From assembly GCF_001180305.1 (NCBI RefSeq), contig NZ_CVSX01000023.1:1-64000 (forward strand): a DNA stretch of 64,000 nucleotides, read 5' to 3'. A program made the position numbers and the translations under genes. Under the pieces are notes generated by a model. It had not been told where the DNA came from, ran no database searches, and saw only the letters and a program-made list of their open reading frames with translations. Of the stretch, positions 9,722 to 19,598 are shown piece after piece. Each line of letters opens with the position of its first letter. Position 1 is the stretch's first letter. This stretch comes from Prochlorococcus marinus (GTDB lineage Bacteria; Cyanobacteriota; Cyanobacteriia; PCC-6307; Cyanobiaceae).

Positions 9722-11398
9722 TTATGCAGCAGCCTGATCAAGAAGTCTAGAAGCGTACTCATTTACTTCTGAAGAACCTCCAGCAATTAGTTCTATTAAT
9801 TCTTGTTTTCTTTGTTTTTTTGTAGTAAGTTTTGATATTGAAGTATAGGTTATGCCATCAATAACGTTTTTATTTACTTTAAAATGGGCTAATCCTCCAG
9901 CAGCTAAAAAAGGCTGATGTGTAATACATAAAACCTGCTGATCTTTAGAAATTGCTTTTATTAGATCAACCAAAGAAAGTAAAGATTTACCACTTAAACC
10001 GCTATCAATTTCATCTAAAAAGAAAGTATTTGGTTTTTTTGAAATACTAGATTTAATAGCTAATAAAAATCTTGACATTTCTCCACCTGAAATAACATTT
10101 GATAATGGAGCAAGCTTCTGATCAGGATTAGCAGAAAACAAAAAATTTATATTGTCAATTCCATCTGCAGAAGGCTTACATTCTGAAAATTGAATTGAAA
10201 AATTTGCATTTTCTAATCCTAAATTCCTCAAAATAGAGATTACTGAATCTTGTAACTTTTTAGCAATTTTTTTTCTTTCATTAGATTGAGTAAGAAATAA
10301 AGAATTTAAATAAGTTTCTAAGCTTTTAATTTGATCTTCTATATTTTGAATCTCATTATCTTTGTCGTTTTTTTGAAAATATATCCTTAATTGATCTCGC
10401 TTTTTAATTAATTGAGGCAAATCCAACGAAAAAGTTCTCTCCAAGTTTTTTAAAAAAAACAACCTTTTTTGTATTTCTGAAAGGTTAGATTCATGATTAT
10501 CTATGTCTTGTATATATGTGTTTAAAGCTAAAATTAAATCTTCAACGTAAGTTTGAATATCTAATAAATTTTCTCTATAGTTTTGAATTTTTATGTCAAA
10601 ATCTGCTACTCTGTTTAAATTTTTTATTGATTGATTTATCAAATAAGCTACTGATGGTTCATCATGACTGAAATTGTTCAAGTTTTTTAAGGATGATTGG
10701 ATTGAATTATTTATTTCGAGATTATTTACAAGTTTATTTTCTAATAGCTCTAATTCTAAGATTTCCTCACTAGACTCTAAATCAGCTTCATCTAAAGTTT
10801 TCAATATTTGTTTAGTTATTAAATTATTTTCTTCTTTCTTCTTGGAAGATTCTATTTTTTCATTCATTAATCTTTTTAAAACCTGACTTTCCTCCCATAT
10901 ATTTTTAATCTTTGCAGTTGTATCTCTTAATTCTTGCGAGCATAGATCATCAATAATTAATCTTCTTTTATCTTGAGAATCAAATATAAAAGTATCTGAT
11001 TGACCTGCAAAATCAATTAATAATTGTCCAAGTTCTTCTAATAATTTTTTATTAATTGATAAATTATTAAGGCTATATTTTGATAACACTTTATTATTTT
11101 TTTTAAAGGATATTCTTTTAATATTTAGAACTGAATTAATTTTTAAATCGTTTCTAATTAGCCAGTTATTTATATTAGTAGAAGATGAAAATTTTGCCTC
11201 GATGGTACAATAATCTTTTCCTGGACGTATTAAGTGCTTTAAAGGTATATTGGTTCCACCAAATAAAACATTTAAGGAATCTAAAATTAATGATTTTCCT
11301 GAACCAGAATCCCCAGTAATGATATTCAAACCTTTTTCGAAATTAATTTCTATAATCTCTATTAAGGCAATATTCTCTATCTTTAATTGTATTAGCAT
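9722..11398 (-). CDS. recN: DNA repair protein RecN
   Basis: SMC-like ATPase that acts in double-strand-break repair. Head pieces at both ends: Walker A GDSGSGKSLI with the start MLIQLKIENIALI, and a C-terminal VISGGEMSRFLLAIKS signature followed by FFLDEIDSGLSGKS (Walker B). The middle 250 or so residues are charged, Leu/Lys/Glu-rich coiled coil. 558 residues is close to the family norm. Very AT-rich coding, like its surroundings. Divergent from the ABC1 kinase gene. Confidence 0.95.
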   Translation of the reverse strand: MLIQLKIENIALIEIIEINFEKGLNIITGDSGSGKSLILDSLNVLFGGTNIPLKHLIRPGKDYCTIEAKFSSSTNINNWLIRNDLKINSVLNIKRISFKKNNKVLSKYSLNNLSINKKLLEELGQLLIDFAGQSDTFIFDSQDKRRLIIDDLCSQELRDTTAKIKNIWEESQVLKRLMNEKIESSKKKEENNLITKQILKTLDEADLESSEEILELELLENKLVNNLEINNSIQSSLKNLNNFSHDEPSVAYLINQSIKNLNRVADFDIKIQNYRENLLDIQTYVEDLILALNTYIQDIDNHESNLSEIQKRLFFLKNLERTFSLDLPQLIKKRDQLRIYFQKNDKDNEIQNIEDQIKSLETYLNSLFLTQSNERKKIAKKLQDSVISILRNLGLENANFSIQFSECKPSADGIDNINFLFSANPDQKLAPLSNVISGGEMSRFLLAIKSSISKKPNTFFLDEIDSGLSGKSLLSLVDLIKAISKDQQVLCITHQPFLAAGGLAHFKVNKNVIDGITYTSISKLTTKKQRKQELIELIAGGSSEVNEYASRLLDQAAA

Positions 11399-11466
11399 GA
11401 TAAATCTTCCATATAAAAAAATTAACTTCTTTTTTAAAAAAATAAAGGTTTTTAATATATAAAGTT

Positions 11467-13323
11467 ATGAAAGAAGATTTTACTGATTTTATAGAAGTAT
11501 CTGGATTATTAGACTATGATCCAAACACAATTTCTAGAATTTACAGAAAACATCCTAAAAGACTTTTAAGACGACTTTGGCAAACACTATTACCTATTTT
11601 TGCTTATATTTTTTCTGTTGGATGGGATAAATTAACTGGTAGATTAAAAAATGAATCTCAAGCAAGATATAGAGCAAAAGAGTTAACAAATCTTTTAGTA
11701 GAACTTGGGCCTGCATTTGTAAAAGCAGGTCAAGCCTTATCAACAAGACCAGATATTATACCAGGAATTTTATTAGAAGAATTATCTGAATTACAAGATC
11801 AACTACCGGGATTTGATGGAAATAAAGCTATGGAATTGATAGAAGAAGATTTAGGATCCAAAGTAGATGAAATTTTTTTAGAAATTGATAAAAAGCCAAT
11901 TTCTGCGGCTTCTTTGGGACAAGTGCACAAAGCCAAACTAAAAAACGAGGAAGTTGTTGCCGTTAAAGTCCAACGACCAGGTCTCAGAGAACAAATAACT
12001 TTAGATCTTTACATAGTAAGAAATATTGCTTACTGGCTAAAAAACAATATTGGATTGATTAGAAGTGATCTCGTAGCATTGATTGATGAATTAGGTAAAA
12101 GAGTTTTTGAAGAAATGGATTATTTAAATGAAGCTCAAAATGCTGAAAAATTTAGAAATATGCATAAACATAACCAAATGATTGCTGTACCAAAAATTTA
12201 TAAAGAAATAACTTCAAGACGGGTTTTAACTATGGAATGGATTGATGGTACAAAATTAACCAATCTAGAAGATGTAAAAAAATTAGGAATTGACCCAGAC
12301 AAAATGATTGATATAGGGGTGCAGTGCAGTTTAGAACAACTTTTAGAACATGGTTTTTTTCATGCTGACCCTCATCCTGGAAATTTATTAGCTCTGAAAG
12401 ATGGAAGGCTCTGTTATCTTGATTTTGGAATGATGAGTGAAGTTTCCAGAGATTCAAGGTCTGGATTAATACAAGCAGTTGTACATTTGGTAAACAAAAA
12501 TTTCGATAAACTTTCTAAAGATTTTGTAAAATTAGGATTTTTATCAGAGGAAGTAAACTTAGAACCCATAGTTCCAGCATTTCAAGATGTTTTTATTAAT
12601 GCAGTTGAACAAGGAGTCTCAAAGATGGATTTTAAAAGCGTCACTGACGATATGTCAGGTGTTATGTATAAATTCCCTTTCAAATTACCTCCATATTATG
12701 CACTTATAATTAGGTCGTTACTAACATTGGAGGGAATTGCTCTAAGTGTAGACCCAAACTTCAAAATATTAGGTGCTGCTTATCCATATTTTGCTAGAAG
12801 ATTAATGGAGGATCCTGATCCACAATTAAGAGAAAGTTTGAAAGAAATGCTTTTTGATGATAAACAGTTTAAATGGGACCGTTTAGAAGATCTTCTTTCT
12901 AACGCTGCAAAGCAAACAAACCTTGATTTAGAAAGACTTTTAGATGAAGTAATAAATCTTCTATTTTCCCAAAAAGGAGGTTTCCTTAGAGATGAAATAA
13001 TAGAAGGATTAACAAACCAAATAGATTTACTTAATTTAAAATTATTGAAAAATTTGAATAACTATCTTCCAAATCCATTTAAATTAAATGTGACTAATGA
13101 AAGTAATAACTTAAATGACCTTATAATGTATATAAAGCCATTCAATAATTTTTTGGAAATTTTACAAAAAATACCAAATTTTTCTATTGATATTTTTCTA
13201 AAAAGGGTTCCTCGTCTTATAAATGAGCCTTATGCAAAAGAAATGGGTATAAAAATCGCCCAAAAAGTAACTGAAAAAGGTGTGGTCAGACTTGTAAAAA
13301 TTGCTGCTGGTGCAAATATCTAA
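11467..13323 (+). CDS. ABC1/UbiB family atypical kinase
   Basis: AarF/UbiB-like protein kinase-like ATPase. In cyanobacteria and plastids such proteins are linked to prenylquinone metabolism; the substrate here is unknown. Visible: the alanine-rich nucleotide loop region SAASLGQVHKAKL, the invariant lysine in VAVKVQRPG, EEMDYLNEAQNAEKF, catalytic HADPHPGNLL and the metal-binding YLDFGMM. The 618-residue length fits the long cyanobacterial form with a C-terminal extension. Its stop codon abuts the next gene's start (13323/13324), so the two are likely co-transcribed. Confidence 0.92.
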   Translation: MKEDFTDFIEVSGLLDYDPNTISRIYRKHPKRLLRRLWQTLLPIFAYIFSVGWDKLTGRLKNESQARYRAKELTNLLVELGPAFVKAGQALSTRPDIIPGILLEELSELQDQLPGFDGNKAMELIEEDLGSKVDEIFLEIDKKPISAASLGQVHKAKLKNEEVVAVKVQRPGLREQITLDLYIVRNIAYWLKNNIGLIRSDLVALIDELGKRVFEEMDYLNEAQNAEKFRNMHKHNQMIAVPKIYKEITSRRVLTMEWIDGTKLTNLEDVKKLGIDPDKMIDIGVQCSLEQLLEHGFFHADPHPGNLLALKDGRLCYLDFGMMSEVSRDSRSGLIQAVVHLVNKNFDKLSKDFVKLGFLSEEVNLEPIVPAFQDVFINAVEQGVSKMDFKSVTDDMSGVMYKFPFKLPPYYALIIRSLLTLEGIALSVDPNFKILGAAYPYFARRLMEDPDPQLRESLKEMLFDDKQFKWDRLEDLLSNAAKQTNLDLERLLDEVINLLFSQKGGFLRDEIIEGLTNQIDLLNLKLLKNLNNYLPNPFKLNVTNESNNLNDLIMYIKPFNNFLEILQKIPNFSIDIFLKRVPRLINEPYAKEMGIKIAQKVTEKGVVRLVKIAAGANI

Positions 13324-13896
13324 ATGAAATTCAGTAAATTTTTAATATTAAAAATTTTCTTTATTTTAATAAGTTCTCTATTACTTTTTAATGTTTCAAA
13401 AGCTAGTGCTGCTGAAGACATTAAAATTATATACAGTATATTTTCTCGAACAATTAATGTTAATACACTCAAAACTTTTGCTGAAGAGGGATATTCAACA
13501 AAAAAATTAAAAAGAATTTTAAAAGCAACTGGGTCTCCGGATAATGAAATTAGAACCGTACTGAATAAAAATTTTGAAGTGCCCATAACAATTGCAAGCA
13601 AACTAATATATTCAGAAATAGGTAATGTTTTTCTAACAAGACTTTCATCCATTATCCACACTCCACTAGCAGATGATGAAAGAACAGGTATGCTTGCTCT
13701 TAGAGCAAGCGTAATTCAAGGGCTTTACAAAGGAAATGGGAAGATAAACCTTATAAGTTTTTTTGAAGAATATCCAACTAAAACTGTTATTTTAGATGTT
13801 AATGCTTTGAGCAAAGTTATGAATAAAGTAGAATCAATTTCAGAATTATTAGACTTTTTTACAAATTCTCCTTTAGAAAAAATTAAAACAAATTAA
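13324..13896 (+). CDS. DUF1400 domain protein with signal peptide
   Basis: 190 residues. A lysine start followed by a hydrophobic stretch (about residues 9-24) and SKASAAED give a probable Sec signal cleaved near residue 30. The mature part, with the pattern IIYSIFSRTINVNTLKTFAEEG, a bound-helix region and a closing YPTKTVILDVNALS, matches DUF1400, the N-terminal module of cyanobacterial alpha/beta hydrolases; the hydrolase domain itself is absent. Likely periplasmic or lumenal, function unknown. Directly downstream of the ABC1 kinase and 6 bp before thrC. Confidence 0.8.
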   Translation: MKFSKFLILKIFFILISSLLLFNVSKASAAEDIKIIYSIFSRTINVNTLKTFAEEGYSTKKLKRILKATGSPDNEIRTVLNKNFEVPITIASKLIYSEIGNVFLTRLSSIIHTPLADDERTGMLALRASVIQGLYKGNGKINLISFFEEYPTKTVILDVNALSKVMNKVESISELLDFFTNSPLEKIKTN

Positions 13897-13902
13897 AGAA
13901 CC

Positions 13903-15006
13903 ATGTTGTTATTAAATAAAATCAAAAATAAAATACGCATTAATTACACAAAAAAAAGATGGCCTGGTTTAATTCAAGCATACAAACAATACCTTCCAGT
14001 TACGAAAAAAACTCCTATCATTTCTTTAAATGAAGGAAATACACCACTAATTCTTAGTGAATCAATTAGCGATTTGGTTGGAAATGGAACAAAAGTTTTT
14101 TTGAAATATGATGGTCTAAATCCTACAGGATCATTTAAAGATCGTGGTATGACTATGGCAATTAGTAAAGCGAAAGAAGAGGGACGTGAAGCTGTAATTT
14201 GTGCTAGTACTGGCAACACTTCTGCTGCGGCTGCAGCATATGCTTCTCGAGGCGGTTTGAAACCTTATGTTTTAATTCCAGAAGGTTATGTTGCACAAGG
14301 AAAGCTTGCACAAGCTTTAATGTATGGAGCTGAAATAATATCTATTAATGGAAACTTTGATAAGGCTCTTGAAATTGTTAGAGATTTATCATCAGAACAT
14401 CCTATAGAACTTGTTAATTCTGTCAATCCATATCGAATACAAGGTCAAAAAACAGCAGCTTTTGAGATTGTTGATGACTTAGGTTTTGCGCCTGACTGGC
14501 TTTGTATACCAATGGGCAATGCAGGAAATATAACTGCTTATTGGATAGGATTTAAAGAATATTCAAAAATAAAAAGAGGTTTAAAATTGCCAACGATGAT
14601 GGGTTTTCAATCTGAAGGATCTGCTCCATTAGTACAAAATATTATAGTTGAAAATCCAGAAACAATTGCAACAGCAATAAGAATTGGAAATCCTGTAAAC
14701 AGAGAAAAAGCAAAGACGGTAAAAAAGGAAAGCAAAGGAGATTTTCAATCTGTAACGGATGAAGAAATAATTAATGCTTATAAGATCTTGGCCAAAGAAG
14801 GAGTTTTTTGTGAACCTGCTAGCGCAGCATCAGTTGCAGGACTTATTAAAAATAAAAATAGAATTCAAAAAGAATCAACTATTGTTTGTGTTCTTACTGG
14901 AAATGGATTAAAAGATCCCGATTGCGCTATTAAAAATAATGATGCTGTTTTTAGGAAAAATATTGAACCTTCATTAAAAAATATAACCAAAATCTTAGGA
15001 TATTAA
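13903..15006 (+). CDS. thrC: Threonine synthase
   Basis: PLP enzyme converting O-phosphohomoserine to threonine. The PLP lysine lies in [18 protein letters not shown], followed by [19 protein letters not shown] and the phosphate-binding [11 protein letters not shown]. 367 residues, which is the short, plant-like/bacterial type without the N-terminal extension. Last gene before the probable replication origin. Confidence 0.96.
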   Translation: MLLLNKIKNKIRINYTKKRWPGLIQAYKQYLPVTKKTPIISLNEGNTPLILSESISDLVGNGTKVFLKYDGLNPTGSFKDRGMTMAISKAKEEGREAVICASTGNTSAAAAAYASRGGLKPYVLIPEGYVAQGKLAQALMYGAEIISINGNFDKALEIVRDLSSEHPIELVNSVNPYRIQGQKTAAFEIVDDLGFAPDWLCIPMGNAGNITAYWIGFKEYSKIKRGLKLPTMMGFQSEGSAPLVQNIIVENPETIATAIRIGNPVNREKAKTVKKESKGDFQSVTDEEIINAYKILAKEGVFCEPASAASVAGLIKNKNRIQKESTIVCVLTGNGLKDPDCAIKNNDAVFRKNIEPSLKNITKILGY

Positions 15007-15341
15007 TATCCAAAAAAATTTGTGTCTGTGGAAATCTATTAAAAACAAATATATGTTGTTGAAAAAAATATAAAAAATTAATTCTTTTGTTGAATAAATT
15101 AAAAAAGTATAAATAAATTTAATATTTTCAACAAATTAAGTAATTTTTTCCACTAATGTCACTGTTCATAATATGAGTAAGAAACATATTAAAGTTAATA
15201 ATTCCACAGTTTCCACAGTAACTACTACTATTAATTATTTTGTTTTATTATTTATTTTTTATTAGAAGAAGAGTATAAAAACCTTATTGAATTTAATTTA
15301 CGAAAAAAGTATATTGTGTTTATTAAAAGTTCCAAATTCCA
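15007..15341. other. oriC: Probable replication origin (oriC) between thrC and dnaN
   Basis: A 335-bp gene-free stretch, long for this genome, and extremely AT-rich. It holds DnaA-box-like 9-mers: TGTGGAAAT at 15027-15035 (ATTTCCACA on the minus strand), TTTTCCACT at 15146-15154, and a directly adjacent pair AATTCCACA at 15200-15208 and GTTTCCACA at 15209-15217. An inverted repeat TTTGTTGAA (15086-15094) / TTCAACAAA (15127-15135) lies between, and a T-rich run at 15230-15262 could be the unwinding element. Placement next to dnaN agrees with the conventional origin of Prochlorococcus chromosomes. GC skew was not computed. Confidence 0.65.
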
Positions 15342-16499
15342 ATGGAGATTATTTGTAATCAAAATGAATTAAATAATGCTATACAACTAGTAAGCAAAGC
15401 TGTTGCTTCGAGGCCAACACATCCAATTCTCGCAAATATACTTTTAACAGCCGATCAAGGAACAAATAAAATTAGTTTGACAGGATTTGACCTTAATCTA
15501 GGCATTCAGACTTCTTTTGATGGAACTGTTAAAAATAGTGGAGCTATTACAATACCTTCAAAACTTTTATCAGAAATAGTCAATAAATTACCCAATGAAT
15601 CACCAGTCTGTTTAGAAGTTGATGAGAATTCAGATAATATTTTAATAAAAAGTGATAGAGGTGCTTTTAATCTTAAAGGCATACCGTCTGATGATTATCC
15701 AAATTTACCATTTGTTGAAAGTGGAACATCTTTAAATATTGATCCTAGTTCTTTCTTAAAAGCTTTAAAGTCTACAATATTTGCAAGTAGTAATGATGAT
15801 TCTAAGCAATTACTTACAGGGGTCAATTTTACTTTTAAACAAAATTATTTAGAGTCTGCTTCTACAGATGGCCATAGATTGGCAGTTGCATTAATTGGTA
15901 AGGAAGATCAGATCGAAAACAAGGACAATTCATCTTTAACTGAAGGTGATTTATCAGTAACTATTCCAACTAGATCATTAAGAGAAATTGAAAAATTAGT
16001 TTCTTTGAAAAGCTCAGAAAACTCAATAAAGCTTTTTTATGACAAAGGTCAGGTAGTGTTTATTTCTTCCAGTCAAATAATCACAACAAGAACTCTTGAA
16101 GGTAATTATCCTAATTATTCACAATTAATCCCAGATAATTTTTCTAAAATTTTTAATTTTAATACACAAACATTAATTGATGCTCTAGAAAGAATTGCTG
16201 TTTTAGCTGATCAGCAGAGCAGTGTTGTTAAGATTAAATTGGATAATACAGATTTAGCTTCTATAAGTGCAGATGCACAAGATATTGGTAACGCTAATGA
16301 ATCAATACCCGTTTCCTACACTGGAGAAAATTTTGATATTGCCTTTAATGTTAGATATCTTTTAGAGGGTTTAAAAGTTATTGCTTCTGAAAATGTACTT
16401 TTAAAATGTAATCTTGCAACTACTCCAGCTGTTTTTGTACCGGAAGATAATCTTAATTCTTTTACTTATCTAGTTATGCCTGTTCAGGTTCGTTCTTAA
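15342..16499 (+). CDS. dnaN: DNA polymerase III beta subunit (sliding clamp)
   Basis: Ring-shaped processivity clamp of the replicative polymerase. 385 residues in three tandem clamp domains; typical blocks are RPTHPILANILL, LTGFDLNLGI, FASSNDDSKQLLTGVNF, STDGHRLA, and a C terminus TYLVMPVQVRS that matches the usual MPMR-like end. First gene after the putative origin and head of the dnaN - PRC-barrel - purL - purF run. Confidence 0.97.
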   Translation: MEIICNQNELNNAIQLVSKAVASRPTHPILANILLTADQGTNKISLTGFDLNLGIQTSFDGTVKNSGAITIPSKLLSEIVNKLPNESPVCLEVDENSDNILIKSDRGAFNLKGIPSDDYPNLPFVESGTSLNIDPSSFLKALKSTIFASSNDDSKQLLTGVNFTFKQNYLESASTDGHRLAVALIGKEDQIENKDNSSLTEGDLSVTIPTRSLREIEKLVSLKSSENSIKLFYDKGQVVFISSSQIITTRTLEGNYPNYSQLIPDNFSKIFNFNTQTLIDALERIAVLADQQSSVVKIKLDNTDLASISADAQDIGNANESIPVSYTGENFDIAFNVRYLLEGLKVIASENVLLKCNLATTPAVFVPEDNLNSFTYLVMPVQVRS

Positions 16500-16500
16500 C

Positions 16501-17208
16501 TTGAAATTACCTAAAGAAATTTTATTAAGTGAACTTCTAAACTACAGTGTTAAGGGTAATATGGCTCTTAATTATGGACATGGTGAAAACGTTTGGATGC
16601 ATCCTCCAGTTCATCGAATTTTAGGATGGTACTCTCGTCCTTCAAATTTTGATTTAAAAAGAAATGTATGGCGATTAAATCAAATTAGCCAAATAATAGA
16701 TAATGAGATTTACGTAAAAGGTGATCCAGCAATTTCTGACTTGGTAACTTTAAATAGATTTCCAACTTTAATAGAAGCTAATTTGATCAATGTAAATGGC
16801 TCAAAAATAGGAGTTATTGCAGATTTTTTATTTGAAATAAAGACAGGAAAAATTAAATATTATTTGGTTTCTCGATCTAATCCTAAGATTCCTGGTTCTA
16901 GTAGATGGAAATTAAATATCGAAAATATTAATGATCAACAACCTGGTTTAGTATTCTGTGAAAGTAATACTTTAGATGATTTATCTTTAATAAAATCAAG
17001 TATAAAAAATGTATTTTTGGAAAAAGGTAAAAAAATTATCGATAGATTTGATGACATGAAAAACATAGCGTCTAATAGATTAGAGGATTGGCTTGAAGAA
17101 GATGAAGATATAAACCAAAACTTAGATTTTAAACAAAAAAGTTTTTATAATGAAGATACAACATCAAGATCTTTTAGTGATAAAAAAGAAGATGACCCTT
17201 GGATCTAA
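16501..17208 (+). CDS. PRC-barrel domain protein
   Basis: 235 residues. The central section (IEANLINVNGSKIGVIADFLFE, then GKIKYYLVSRSNPKIPGSSRW) has the beta pattern of a PRC barrel, a fold found in RimM and the photosynthetic reaction centre H subunit. The tail is acidic and likely disordered. Starts with TTG at 16501, one base after the dnaN stop; no nearby ATG preserves the conserved-looking LPKEILLSELLNYSV opening. Sits between dnaN and purL in picocyanobacteria; role unknown. Confidence 0.75.
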   Translation: MKLPKEILLSELLNYSVKGNMALNYGHGENVWMHPPVHRILGWYSRPSNFDLKRNVWRLNQISQIIDNEIYVKGDPAISDLVTLNRFPTLIEANLINVNGSKIGVIADFLFEIKTGKIKYYLVSRSNPKIPGSSRWKLNIENINDQQPGLVFCESNTLDDLSLIKSSIKNVFLEKGKKIIDRFDDMKNIASNRLEDWLEEDEDINQNLDFKQKSFYNEDTTSRSFSDKKEDDPWI

Positions 17209-17211
17209 ATA

Positions 17212-19551
17212 ATGATAAATCCAGAAAATAATGATCTATATGATCTTAATGAAGCACTTAAAGTAGAAAATTTAACAATTAACGATTACGAAGAAATTTG
17301 CAAAAGAATAAATAGAAAACCTAATAGGACTGAACTTGGAATGTTTGGTGTTATGTGGTCAGAACATTGTTGTTATAGAAATTCAAAACCTTTATTGTCT
17401 AAGTTTCCAACTAAAGGAAAACATGTTTTGGTTGGTCCTGGAGAAAATGCTGGTGTTATTGATGTTGGCAATAATCAAAAACTTGTTTTTAAAATAGAAA
17501 GTCATAATCATCCTTCTGCAATTGAACCTTTTCAGGGAGCAGCAACAGGAGTAGGAGGAATATTAAGAGATATTTTTACGATGGGAGCAAGGCCAATAGC
17601 AGTATTAAATTCATTAAGATTCGGAAACCTTGATAAACAATCAAATGTTGATTTACTTAGAGGAGTTGTATCAGGTATTGCACATTATGGAAATTGTGTG
17701 GGAGTGCCAACTGTAGGAGGAGAAATTGATTTTGATGATAGTTATTCTGGAAATCCCTTAGTGAACGTAATGGCTTTAGGGCTTTTAGAGACTGAAGAAA
17801 TCGTTTGTTCTGGAGCTAAAAATGTAGGATCTCCTGTGCTATATGTTGGTAACACTACTGGTAGAGATGGCGTAGGTGGAGCTAGTTTCGCAAGTTCAGA
17901 GCTAACTTCTAGTTCATTAGATGATAGACCTGCTGTACAAGTAGGTGATCCATTTATTGAGAAAAGTCTTATAGAAGCATGTTTAGATGCTTTTAAGACA
18001 GGAGATGTAATTGCTGCTCAAGATATGGGCGCAGCAGGTTTAACATGTAGTAGTGCAGAAATGGCTGCAAATGGAAATCTTGGTATATCTATTGATTTAG
18101 ATTTGGTTCCTTCTAGAGAAGATAATATGTCTTCATACCAATATTTACTATCTGAATCGCAAGAGAGAATGTTATTTGTCGTTAAGGAAGAAAAAATAAA
18201 AAACCTTGTTGAAAAATTTAATAAATGGGGATTATATGCCAAAGTTGTTGGACAAGTAATAGAGACGAAAGAGGTCATTATTTCTCATAAAAATAAAATT
18301 GTTGCTCAAATTCCAACTTCTGCTTTATCTGATGATACTCCTGTTAATATTCGTACTGTACTGAAAAATCCTCCTGATTTTTTGAAAAAGAAATGGGAAT
18401 GGAAAGATAATAATTTACCAGAAATTAATAATAAAAAAATATTTTCATTAAAGGAAAATAATACTTTTTCTTTTTCTCAAATAATTCTTAAACTTCTTTC
18501 TAATCCTTCAATATCTTCTAAAAGATGGATTTATAAACAATATGATTCTCAAGTGCAATCAAATACAGTTTTTAAACCTGGAGAAGCTGATGCAGCCTTA
18601 ATAAGGCTTAGAGAACAAAATGAAAAAAATAAAAATAAATTATTTTCAGGAGTTGCTGTTTCTGTTGACTGTAATAGTAGATGGGTGAATCTTGATCCTT
18701 TTAGAGGAGCTATCGCGGCAGTTGCAGAGTCCGCAAGAAACGTTAGTTGCGTTGGAGCTGAGCCACTAGCAATTACAAATAACTTGAATTTTTCTTCTCC
18801 AGAAAATGAAATAGGATATTGGCAACTTTCATCTTCTTGTGATGGAATTATTGAAGCTTGCAAAGCTTTAGAAACTCCTGTTACAGGAGGAAATGTTTCC
18901 TTGTATAACGAATCAAAAAATGAAGATAATGAAAAAACACCTATTAATCCTACTCCAGTTATTGGAATGGTTGGGAAGATAGATAATGTTGAAAAAGCTA
19001 TTAATACTAAATGGAAAAATATTGATGATCAAATCTGGTTAATTGGCTCTTATAAATCAGAAACAACAATTTCAGCTAGTTCTTATTTGGAATATTTTCA
19101 TGGAGAAATTGTAGGTCGTCCTCCAATTATAGATTTACAGGATGAAAAGTTTTGTCAGAGTTTTTTGAGAAATGCGATCTTAAACGACTTTGTAGTTTCT
19201 TCGCACGATATTAGTGATGGGGGCTTAGCTATAGCTTTAGCAGAGTGTTGTATTTTATCTGCAAAAGGAGTAACTATAGAATTAGATAAATATCTTGATA
19301 GAGAGGACCATTTATTGTTTGCAGAAGGAGGTTCTAGAATTATTTTTTCAATAGAAAAAGAAAAAGAAAAAGAGTGGCTTACTTATTTAAAAAATATTCA
19401 AATAAATTCACCTGAAAGTGTATACATTAAAAAAATTGGATATGTTTCGAATGAGATTTTTAATATAAAAATTCAAGATAGAGATTTATGCAATATTAGG
19501 GTTGAGGAATTAACCGAAAAATTTAATAATAGTATTTCAGATCACTTTTAA
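17212..19551 (+). CDS. purL: Phosphoribosylformylglycinamidine synthase subunit PurL
   Basis: ATP-dependent fourth step of purine synthesis; the small (779-residue) PurL that needs separate PurQ and PurS, which are not in this window. Seen: GMFGVMWSEHCCYRNSKPLL, KIESHNHPSAIEPFQGAATG, TMGARPIAVLNSLRFG, DMGAAGLTCSS and DISDGGLAIALAEC. The gene is intact. Its bases 17715-17777 recur in inverted orientation at 1-63 of this window. purF follows after 47 bp. Confidence 0.97.
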   Translation: MINPENNDLYDLNEALKVENLTINDYEEICKRINRKPNRTELGMFGVMWSEHCCYRNSKPLLSKFPTKGKHVLVGPGENAGVIDVGNNQKLVFKIESHNHPSAIEPFQGAATGVGGILRDIFTMGARPIAVLNSLRFGNLDKQSNVDLLRGVVSGIAHYGNCVGVPTVGGEIDFDDSYSGNPLVNVMALGLLETEEIVCSGAKNVGSPVLYVGNTTGRDGVGGASFASSELTSSSLDDRPAVQVGDPFIEKSLIEACLDAFKTGDVIAAQDMGAAGLTCSSAEMAANGNLGISIDLDLVPSREDNMSSYQYLLSESQERMLFVVKEEKIKNLVEKFNKWGLYAKVVGQVIETKEVIISHKNKIVAQIPTSALSDDTPVNIRTVLKNPPDFLKKKWEWKDNNLPEINNKKIFSLKENNTFSFSQIILKLLSNPSISSKRWIYKQYDSQVQSNTVFKPGEADAALIRLREQNEKNKNKLFSGVAVSVDCNSRWVNLDPFRGAIAAVAESARNVSCVGAEPLAITNNLNFSSPENEIGYWQLSSSCDGIIEACKALETPVTGGNVSLYNESKNEDNEKTPINPTPVIGMVGKIDNVEKAINTKWKNIDDQIWLIGSYKSETTISASSYLEYFHGEIVGRPPIIDLQDEKFCQSFLRNAILNDFVVSSHDISDGGLAIALAECCILSAKGVTIELDKYLDREDHLLFAEGGSRIIFSIEKEKEKEWLTYLKNIQINSPESVYIKKIGYVSNEIFNIKIQDRDLCNIRVEELTEKFNNSISDHF

Positions 19552-19598
19552 TATGAAAAATAATTTTTCAAATATCAAAATTTTTTAATAATTAAGTT

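Noticed and set aside
13320-13661. 113-aa ORF on the minus strand
   Set aside because: Lies entirely opposite the DUF1400 protein gene, which has a signal peptide and family match.
17715-17777. Possible real duplication of purL
   Set aside because: Only 63 bp, 100% identical, inverted, and lying exactly at the sequence end inside another gene; a chimera explains it better.
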